From contig CALVSY010000009.1 of assembly GCA_944359725.1 (NCBI GenBank), positions 1-48,211 on the forward strand: DNA of 48,211 nt, given 5' to 3'. The translations under genes were made by a program, and so were the position numbers. The number at the start of each line of letters is the position of its first letter. The stretch's first letter is position 1. Below the pieces are notes generated by a model. The model was given only the letters and a program-made list of their open reading frames with translations. It did not search any database and was not told where the DNA came from. Below are positions 42,867 through 48,211 of this stretch, piece after piece. The DNA is from an uncultured Bacilli bacterium (lineage in GTDB: Bacteria > Bacillota_I > Bacilli_A > RF39 > UBA660).

Positions 42867-44471
42867 TAAATTAATGATATTCAAATGAATATCTATATCT
42901 CTACTATTATCTTCTTTATTTATTTTACCTATTTTAACAACATCAACGAATTCATCAACAATTTCTTTTGTAAGTTTATTAATATGTCTATATTTTTCAA
43001 AAACTTCTCTGCTCGATTCAACATTTTCTTCTTTCGATTTTAACGATTTCAATTCTTCGTCAATAATTTTGATTCTTTTTTTATATTCTTCAATTTCATT
43101 TAAAAATTTTTCTCTAAACATTATAAAGTCTTCTTGCGTAATTATTCCCTCCAATTTATCTTCATATAAAGCTTTATAATGTTCATTTTTTTTATCAATT
43201 TTTTCTTGTAACATTTGTTTCTCATTATTTAAAGTTTCTTTCTTTAATAAAGAACTACTATTTAAAGATTTTTTTTGCAAAACATATAATCTTTCTAATT
43301 CATCAACATTATAATACAAGTCTAATTGTTTATTCAATTCATCTAATATTATTTTTTCAAGCTTTTCACATCTTATTGATTCCCTATTAGAACAAACACG
43401 ATTAGCTAGCTTTACTCCCTTACATTTCATATATGGAACATTTCCTTCTTTTGTGCGATAAACCTGTCTATTAAATACACTACCACAATCTTTACAATAA
43501 ACTTTTTTACTTAATAAGTATACTTCGCCTGTTGTTCTACTAGCTCTTGTTCTAGATTTAAATTTAGATTGAACCATATTCCAGGTTTCCATATCTATTA
43601 TAGGTTCATGTGTACCATAAGAATAAGTCCATTCATTTTTAGGCTTAATATAAGATTTATGATTTTTATAACTTACATAAGTTTTTACTCCTTGTACTAA
43701 ATTACCTATATAAACTTCATTTCTTAATATTTTAGCAATAGTATCTTGAGACCATTTCGTCTTTTCTTTAAATCGTGCTTTCCCACATACATATTTACTG
43801 CCATTTTCTTTTTTATAATTAGAAGGTGTTAAAATGCCTCTTTTATTTAAAGTTGTGGCAATATTATAATAACCAACTCCAGATTTGTACAAGTTAAATA
43901 TTTCTCTTACTATTTCAGCAGCAATAGGATCAATTAATAACTTGTTTTTGTTATCCGGATCCTTAATGTAACCATATGGAGCAAAAGATCCTAAAAATAA
44001 ACCATCTTCTCTTCTGTTTTGCAATGAATTTCTAATGTTATCTGATAAATCTTCTAAATACCATTCATTTACAAGTCCATTAATTTGCCTAGATTTTTTA
44101 TTGCCCTTATTTGCAGTATCTGCATTATCAACAATACTAACGAAGCGTACTCCCCATTCAATAAATTTATTATGTATATACCTTTCAACGACTTCCATAT
44201 CACGAGAAAACCTACTCTGGGTTTTGCAAAGCACTATATCAACAACACCATTTTCACAATCCTTTAAAAGTTTTTGAAATTGTGGTCTATTACTATCAGC
44301 ACCGGAATAATCATCATCACTATAAACATTTATTACTTCCCAGCCCTGCTCTAACGCATATTTTAATAACATGCTTTTCTGGTTAGCTATAGATTCACTA
44401 TCATCGCTTTTATTTTTTTTATACCTGTCTTCATCGGAAAGTCTTGTATATATATCAACTCTATTCTTCAT
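42861..44471 (-). CDS. Large serine recombinase (integrase) of an integrated element
   Basis: 536 residues from the ATG at 44471, downstream of AAAGGAGGGTG. The resolvase domain starts VDIYTRLSDED, with S12 as nucleophile, and has RPQFQKLLKD and LCKTQSRFSRD. A recombinase domain follows (about 160-300, with PYGYIKDPDNKNKLLIDP). A zinc ribbon (CKDCGSVF...CKG, then CSNRE) and a coiled coil (about 400-490) complete the attP/attB recombinase layout. It integrated into the amidase gene at its own 3' side. Only the left part of the element is in the window. Confidence 0.95.
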   Translation of the reverse strand: MKNRVDIYTRLSDEDRYKKNKSDDSESIANQKSMLLKYALEQGWEVINVYSDDDYSGADSNRPQFQKLLKDCENGVVDIVLCKTQSRFSRDMEVVERYIHNKFIEWGVRFVSIVDNADTANKGNKKSRQINGLVNEWYLEDLSDNIRNSLQNRREDGLFLGSFAPYGYIKDPDNKNKLLIDPIAAEIVREIFNLYKSGVGYYNIATTLNKRGILTPSNYKKENGSKYVCGKARFKEKTKWSQDTIAKILRNEVYIGNLVQGVKTYVSYKNHKSYIKPKNEWTYSYGTHEPIIDMETWNMVQSKFKSRTRASRTTGEVYLLSKKVYCKDCGSVFNRQVYRTKEGNVPYMKCKGVKLANRVCSNRESIRCEKLEKIILDELNKQLDLYYNVDELERLYVLQKKSLNSSSLLKKETLNNEKQMLQEKIDKKNEHYKALYEDKLEGIITQEDFIMFREKFLNEIEEYKKRIKIIDEELKSLKSKEENVESSREVFEKYRHINKLTKEIVDEFVDVVKIGKINKEDNSRDIDIHLNIINLD

Positions 44472-44550
44472 TATAGAAAGCACCCTCCTTTCTTGCAAAT
44501 TAATACTAAAATAAATTTTGAAAAATATAAATTATACTTTTTTTATTTTT

Positions 44551-44697
44551 TTAAACTTGACAAACTTTATTTTTTTCTAATGAAATAATTATTTTTAATA
44601 ATTTTTGATTAAATTTTTTTTCTATTATTTTCTTATCTTTTGAATTATAACCATTTTTATTTACAAAAACATTAACATTATATTCAACTTCATTCAC
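44551..44697 (-). CDS. Small element protein, 48 residues
   Basis: A GTG start at 44697 sits 8 bases after AGGAGG. The product begins NEVEYNVNVFVNKNGYNSKD and ends SLEKNKVCQV. A short amphipathic helix covers the second half. Position directly upstream of a large serine recombinase is where recombination-directionality or accessory genes often lie. The short length and lack of a named family keep the role open. Confidence 0.6.
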   Translation of the reverse strand: MNEVEYNVNVFVNKNGYNSKDKKIIEKKFNQKLLKIIISLEKNKVCQV

Positions 44698-44767
44698 ATT
44701 ATCTTCCTCCTATTTATATCTATGCAAAACTTTTTAAACATAATATTTTTTTTACTAATTAATATCA

Positions 44768-44965
44768 TTATTCTCTATCATCCTTTTCCACCTTGCAAAT
44801 AATTCGCGGTGTGGTATTAAATAAATTTAAAATATTAACTTTTTTACCCTTTAAATAATGTGTTATAACCCTATTAATGTCTTCTTTAGTCTTTTTCATA
44901 CTCGTCTGCGAATGATACATAGTAGTCTCAAATATTAATTTTATTCTTACTTTATACTTTTTCAT
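44768..44965 (-). CDS. Small element protein, 65 residues
   Basis: RBS GGAAGGGA before the ATG. Basic (KKYKVRIKLIFE) with an ending ICKVEKDDRE. No recognisable helix-turn-helix. It lies between the recombinase unit and the structured RNA region, same strand. Probably real, function unknown. Confidence 0.55.
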   Translation of the reverse strand: MKKYKVRIKLIFETTMYHSQTSMKKTKEDINRVITHYLKGKKVNILNLFNTTPRIICKVEKDDRE

Positions 44966-45010
44966 TTAATAAATTCCCTTCCATTTTAAAATAAACAAGT
45001 GCTTTTAACA

Positions 45011-45231
45011 TTCATCAGACGATTAGCGGCTAACTAATTCCATGAGATTTTCACTCTCCCGAGGATCACTCCGGACTGCTCCCAATGATTGAGTCTATGG
45101 CTGAACAGAAGTATCTTTAACCTTATTATTTATCTTCGCAATACTAGAGGCCATCTAGTTTTATAACCAAATATTTACCGACAAGCGTACTTGTTAACGT
45201 GCTCCAAAATAATAAGAACGTATCTGATGAA
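45011..45231. ncRNA. Candidate structured RNA (221 nt), strand uncertain
   Basis: This is a compact patch of about 38% GC (hand count) in an element that is otherwise far more AT-rich, with no coding frame. Its ends pair: TTCATCAGA-CG (45011-45021) with CG-TA-TCTGATGAA (45219-45231), an 11-bp closing stem with a 2-base bulge. Inside are a 20-base near-palindrome around TCCGGA, TTAGCGGCTAA, CAAG-TACG-CTTG and CTAGA-TGGCC-TCTAG. This looks like a multi-branch RNA. An origin of transfer or recombinase accessory site is the alternative. Confidence 0.5.
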
Positions 45232-45274
45232 CAAATATCAAATTGTCAAAGATCAACTTCTGTATTTTGTTATT

Positions 45275-45315
45275 AAATCAAAAACAGATGGAAAGGATAT
45301 TTTACCCTTCCATCT
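45275..45315 (-). terminator. Terminator of the sigma-like gene
   Basis: AGATGGAA and TTCCATCT form a stem, followed on the - strand by GTTTTTGATTT. Confidence 0.75.
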
Positions 45316-45353
45316 ATTTCCTCACTTATAAACTAAAAGTTAAGTCTAAAAAT

Positions 45354-45833
45354 TTAATTTTTTAATTTTTTTCTTAAATTACCAATCGCACAATCAATAC
45401 TATATTTAACAGCTACTTTTGAACAATTTTCATCTTTTGCTATATCTTCCAGCGTTTTATTTTCAAAATAGTACTTTTTTAATCTTCTTTTCTGCGTAAT
45501 TGGAAGTTCATTTATAGCTTCCTTCAAGGTCTCTACTTCTAATTTTTTATCAACAATATCGTCTACTAATAAACTCTTTTCCAAAGTTCTTTTATATAGA
45601 ATCTCATCTCTCTCCATTATATTTAGATGCTCTATATGTCTATCAAATTCATTTAGCTCTGATAAGTCTTCTAATTCAAATTCATTAAATAACATATATA
45701 AAGAATGATCTATTTCAAAAATAATTTTATGGTTATTAGAATCATTAAAGGAAATAATATATTTATCATCTTGTGAATTATAATTTAAAGTATATGGATT
45801 ATATTTATTTTTACGTCTTTTCGGATTATTCAT
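45354..45833 (-). CDS. Sigma-70 region 4-like regulator of the element
   Basis: 159 residues behind GGAAGGT. A beta-rich start (NPYTLNYNSQDDKYIISFND) is followed by FELEDLSELNEFDRHIEH and a C-terminal sigma region 4 (INELPITQKRRLKKYYFENKTLEDIAKDENCSKVAVKYSIDCAIGNLRKK). Proteins of this build are typical of integrative elements of Clostridia and Bacilli, where they drive element genes. There is no region 2, so it may act as a regulator and not as a full sigma factor. A leader with an attenuator-like terminator lies upstream. Confidence 0.82.
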   Translation of the reverse strand: MNNPKRRKNKYNPYTLNYNSQDDKYIISFNDSNNHKIIFEIDHSLYMLFNEFELEDLSELNEFDRHIEHLNIMERDEILYKRTLEKSLLVDDIVDKKLEVETLKEAINELPITQKRRLKKYYFENKTLEDIAKDENCSKVAVKYSIDCAIGNLRKKLKN

Positions 45834-45993
45834 TTACCTTCCTTTCCATTGAGTTATTCAATAGAAAAGGGGGCGAACGAATTTTAAGCATAATAAAAAT
45901 AGGTATTAAAAAAATGCCGCACGAGACTTGAACAAACAAGTCACATACGACATTAAAAATAAAATATTGATTATTAAATATCTTTTCATACAT
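45826..45993 (-). CDS. Putative leader peptide overlapping an attenuator
   Basis: 55 codons from an ATG at 45993 with a weak AGGG site. MYEKIFNNQYFIFNVV is followed by the attenuator hairpin and a hydrophobic tail, and its stop overlaps the sigma-like gene start by 8 bases. The centre of the frame is the hairpin at 45915-45952, so the nucleotide sequence is under structural constraint. That favours a regulatory leader over a functional protein. Confidence 0.4.
   Translation of the reverse strand: MYEKIFNNQYFIFNVVCDLFVQVSCGIFLIPIFIMLKIRSPPFLLNNSMERKVNE
45908..45952 (-). terminator. Strong hairpin terminator inside the leader (attenuator candidate)
   Basis: On the - strand TGTCGTATGTGACTTG pairs along all 16 positions (with wobble pairs) with CAAGTCTCGTGCGGCA, loop TTTGTT, then seven T. 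It lies 75 bases before the sigma-like gene and would stop most transcripts from the promoter at 46115-46143. Confidence 0.75.
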
Positions 45994-46114
45994 AGTAGCA
46001 CACCCTAATAGCAATGCTACTAAACTACTGCACTAGTAAAAGTTTATAGATGTACTACTCAAATATCTAAAATCGCTTATACTTTATAATAAGCACTGCT
46101 TTTTTTTAAGTGCT

Positions 46115-46143
46115 ATTATATACTTTCATATTAGAAAAGTAAA
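46115..46143 (-). promoter_or_regulatory. Promoter of the leader/sigma-like transcript
   Basis: TTTACT (46143-46138), 17 bases, TATAAT (46120-46115) on the - strand. Just downstream ATAATA-AGCACT and AGTGCT-ATTAT are inverted around an A/T run, which could be an operator or a hairpin at the RNA 5' end. Confidence 0.7.
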
Positions 46144-46194
46144 TGAGATTTTTATAATATAAAAATAATAAAAATGTGATTTAAAATTTTGTTT

Positions 46195-46395
46195 TTAATC
46201 ATTATCATTAAATAATTCTCTTAACTCTTGTTTATTAAAGTATTTTCTATTAGAGTTTATAATAGAGCGTGCTGCTTTTAATGCCTGCATTAATATAATT
46301 TTTTTCGATTTATCAATATTATTTTCATTCTCTTTTATATATTTTTTGAACTCCTTTACTGCTGATGCTACACTATTTAAAGAGTCTCTTCTCAT
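46195..46395 (-). CDS. Small helical element protein
   Basis: 66 residues behind GAAGGT. Highly charged and all-helical in appearance (SLNSVASAVKEFKKYIKE, then ILMQALKAARSIINSNRK). No recognised family. It precedes the promoter of the sigma-like gene on the same strand and is downstream of the gene at 46430. Confidence 0.55.
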   Translation of the reverse strand: MRRDSLNSVASAVKEFKKYIKENENNIDKSKKIILMQALKAARSIINSNRKYFNKQELRELFNDND

Positions 46396-46429
46396 TTTTT
46401 TTACCTTCTTTCAATTCTTAAATAAGTTA

Positions 46430-46618
46430 TTAGGTACTATTAGTATCATCTTCTTCATTTCTTATCAAACAGTATTCTATCATAGAAATTATTACATTAT
46501 TAAAAGATGTATTATTTGTAATAGCAATTTTTTCTATTTCTTTAATCAAACTACTCTTTATATATAATGATTTATATCCTATTGGATCTTTATTTTTTGT
46601 CGGCTTTGGAACAAACAC
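46430..46618 (-). CDS. Small ribbon-helix-helix-like protein
   Basis: 62 residues from a GTG start 9 bases after AGGAGG. GYKSLYIKSSLIKEIEKIAITNNTSFNNVIISMI fits a short strand plus two helices, the ribbon-helix-helix pattern of CopG/Arc-like DNA-binding proteins. The role is probably regulation of element genes or partition. Confidence 0.6.
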   Translation of the reverse strand: MFVPKPTKNKDPIGYKSLYIKSSLIKEIEKIAITNNTSFNNVIISMIEYCLIRNEEDDTNST

Positions 46619-46651
46619 AATATCATTCCTCCTATCATTTTATAAATTAAT

Positions 46652-47058
46652 TTATTCTTCGACTCCTAAAGAATAAGCAAATCTAATTAAGGTTTCTTTT
46701 TTTTGATATAATAATATCCTAAGGAAAAACCTAAGTTATTAGCAATAAACCTATAATCATAATTATTCTCCTTATCTAAATAAGTCCAATATATTATTTT
46801 TCTTTCTTCAGTTGTTAATTTGTTAAAAGAAAATCTAAAATAATTTATAAATTTTATTCTTTCTATTTTTTCTTTACGATTTAAATTAATATAAATATTA
46901 GAAAAATCATTACTATTTAATGCAAGTTCCTCAAGAATAAAATCTTCTTGTATTTCAGAAGTCGATTTATAATCCACAAATAAACAACAACATATATATT
47001 TTATTATAACATTTTCAACCTTTTTCTTTGTCTTAATCCAATTAATATTACTATTCAT
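46652..47058 (-). pseudogene. ArpU-like late regulator, frameshifted in an A8 tract
   Basis: The open frame (123 codons, ending at 46687) reads through LTTEERKIIYWTYLDKEN, then YDYRFIANNLGFSLGYYYIKKKKP and stops. In another frame the expected ending, ETLIRFAYSLGVEE and TAA at 46652, follows the same point. One more A in the run of eight (46698-46705) would restore IKKK-ETLIRFAYSLGVEE. It resembles ArpU/RinA-type phage transcription activators. The shift may be mutation, a homopolymer error, or slippage that makes both products. Confidence 0.6.
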
Positions 47059-47112
47059 TCTACCGCACTTTCTACCATAGGAAATACCAAGTGGTGAATA
47101 TTTTAATAAAAA

Positions 47113-47141
47113 GATACCATAAATATATATACGGAGGTATC
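47113..47141. promoter_or_regulatory. Inverted repeat covering the Shine-Dalgarno of the gene at 47146
   Basis: GATACC (47113-47118) and GGTATC (47136-47141) are complementary, and the second arm includes the end of GGAGGT. It could be an operator of the regulator it precedes, or an RNA hairpin that hides its ribosome binding site. Confidence 0.4.
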
Positions 47142-47145
47142 CTAC

Positions 47146-47400
47146 ATGAATAAAGCTCTAAAAGCATTAGCAATAAATGTTAGATATTATAGAATAAAAA
47201 AGAAATATACCCAAGAGAAACTAGCCGAAAAATGCAATACTAGTTCAAAATACATCGCCGATATTGAAAACGAAAGATATATACCATCAATAAAGAAAAT
47301 GTGTAATATTGCTGATGCACTTGAAAAAGAACCTTATGAACTATTAATATATGACAACAATAGAGAAAATATATCTCCAAGGTCTGATTTATATAAATAG
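47146..47400 (+). CDS. XRE-family regulator of the element
   Basis: 84 residues behind GGAGGT. Helix-turn-helix at about 22-45 (KYTQEKLAEKCNTSSKYIAD) with a Cro-like ending (EKEPYELLIYD). It is related to the regulator at 22348. Divergent from the leftward element genes, it is well placed to be the element's repressor. Confidence 0.88.
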   Translation: MNKALKALAINVRYYRIKKKYTQEKLAEKCNTSSKYIADIENERYIPSIKKMCNIADALEKEPYELLIYDNNRENISPRSDLYK

Positions 47401-47496
47401 TCAATATAATAATAACATTATTCTCCGAAAAGTTCAACAGAATTGCTAAAACGATATTTTTATTTTTGTACATGGGAAAATAAAAATGGTGGTAAC

Positions 47497-47937
47497 ATGA
47501 ATATAAAAAGAATAAAAGATACGCGTATAGATAATGATTTTACTCAAGAATATATGGCAAAACATTTAAATATTCCTCAACGTACGTATTCATCTTGGGA
47601 AAACGAAGAAGTAAAAGTATCATTAAAAAACATGATAAAAATATGTAAATTTTTAAATATAAGCATTGATTATGCCGTTGGTTTAAGTAGCAGCCCTATA
47701 AGAATATATGATGTTACAGAGTTAAATTTAAAAATCATTGCTAAAAACATTTTAAAAATAAGAGAAATAAAAAATCTAAGTCAAAAAGAATTAGCAATAA
47801 TACTAAATTATTCAAAAAGCATGTTAAGTGGAATAGAGCATGGTAAAGTCATTATTTCCTTAGAAAGACTTTACCTACTTGCAAAAAGATATGTTTTTTC
47901 GATTGATGAGCTTTGTTATAAATGCATTGAAAAATAA
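47497..47937 (+). CDS. Regulator with two tandem XRE helix-turn-helix domains
   Basis: 146 residues from the ATG at 47497 behind GGTGGT. Domain 1 covers about 1-63 (NDFTQEYMAKHLNIPQRTYSSWEN, FLNISIDYAVGLS). Domain 2 covers about 80-143 (KNLSQKELAIILNYSKSMLSGIEH). Two Cro domains in one chain can bridge two half-sites or act as a covalent dimer. It follows the other XRE gene by ~100 bases on the same strand. Confidence 0.85.
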   Translation: MNIKRIKDTRIDNDFTQEYMAKHLNIPQRTYSSWENEEVKVSLKNMIKICKFLNISIDYAVGLSSSPIRIYDVTELNLKIIAKNILKIREIKNLSQKELAIILNYSKSMLSGIEHGKVIISLERLYLLAKRYVFSIDELCYKCIEK

Positions 47938-47965
47938 GTTTGATTATTTTATATCAAATTTATTT

Positions 47966-48211
47966 TTAATTACAATAACTTTTAAATTCATCATATTTTG
48001 CACCTATATATATATCTTTATTATCACACTTTAATAAATAAAAATCATTATTATAATATAGTGTATGTTTTTTATCTATTATTTTTTTTGTAAAAGTTTT
48101 ATCTTTTGTTTTATAATTTAAATAATTAATTATATCCTTCATAGAAATCCATCTAAAAAATAAAACTCTATCAATATATTCCATTTTATTCATTCCATTT
48201 TTAAATGCTAA
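47966..48211 (-). CDS. Unknown protein, 5' end beyond the window
   Basis: At least 75 codons. The frame stays open to the right edge, and the ATG at 48193 has no ribosome binding site, so the start probably lies outside. Charged and rich in Lys, Asp, Tyr, with MKDIINYLNYKTKDKTFTKKI and a beta-like LYYNNDFYLLKCDNKDIYIGAK. No family recognised. It converges on the double-XRE gene. Confidence 0.5.
   Translation of the reverse strand, partial: LAFKNGMNKMEYIDRVLFFRWISMKDIINYLNYKTKDKTFTKKIIDKKHTLYYNNDFYLLKCDNKDIYIGAKYDEFKSYCN

Noticed and set aside
1..48211. TGA read as tryptophan
   Set aside because: No gene shows an in-frame TGA and all Trp codons checked are TGG, so reassignment is not demonstrated here.
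1..48211. CRISPR arrays and rRNA genes
   Set aside because: No regularly spaced short identical repeats and no rRNA-like stretches were seen on either strand.

Overview
The window is very AT-rich, uses GGTGAT/AGGAGG-type ribosome binding sites and TGnTATAAT promoters, and carries low-GC Firmicute families (CIRCE-controlled clpB, rsmI, MgtC, PrsW, a VanY-type peptidase, CwlJ-type hydrolase, LysM amidases, TspO). This suggests an uncultured, probably gut-associated member of the Bacilli close to the Mollicutes. Every complete gene whose stop I read ends in TAA or TAG and none in TGA, while Trp is written TGG.

Layout. 1-13.7 kb is mostly housekeeping: a partial Fic protein, a metallopeptidase, tRNA-His, DNA polymerase IV, rsmI, an N-domain-less ClpB behind a CIRCE operator, a transglutaminase-like protein, a doubly broken relB-yafQ toxin-antitoxin pair, a polyprenyl synthase, MgtC, a VanY-like peptidase, PrsW, a ferritin-like protein and a CmpB-type membrane protein.

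13.7-23.3 kb is a layered island built on the tRNA-Trp gene. The young layer (13.8-19.7 kb) holds a tyrosine recombinase and six-fold use (with the older layer) of the anticodon-loop heptamer CTCCAAA. One intact tRNA-Trp (attB-like), attL-, attR- and attP-like junctions are all present at once. Two sets of perfect inverted repeats (109 bp and 167 bp) flank the integrase segment and a 4-kb cargo. The cargo is a TIR-domain protein next to a small multi-pass membrane protein, a membrane-anchored cold-shock-like protein, a Cro-type repressor, and two proteins with an ADP-ribosyltransferase-like H-x-T start. The arrangement looks like an invertible, defence-bearing tRNA island. An older layer (19.7-23.3 kb) carries membrane/lipoprotein genes and ends in a decayed tRNA-Trp 3' half.

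23.3-41.5 kb is mixed core and accessory: an ECF-like sigma operon, a paralogue of the island ART-like gene, Nudix, an HExxH protein, a MerR regulator with a 19-bp-spacer promoter, a YoaS/YozG/DUF4173 operon, a UvrX-type polymerase with YolD partner behind a LexA-like box, an FkbM methyltransferase, a MacB-like ABC exporter, TspO, a nucleosidase-like protein with an unusual active site, and LysM/CwlJ wall proteins.

41.5-48.2 kb: a large serine recombinase element has inserted at the start of a LysM amidase gene, at the catalytic PGHGG motif. It brings small element genes, a candidate 221-nt structured RNA, a sigma-like regulator behind a leader-peptide attenuator, an ArpU-like gene frameshifted in an A8 tract, and XRE regulators. 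Its far end lies outside the window.
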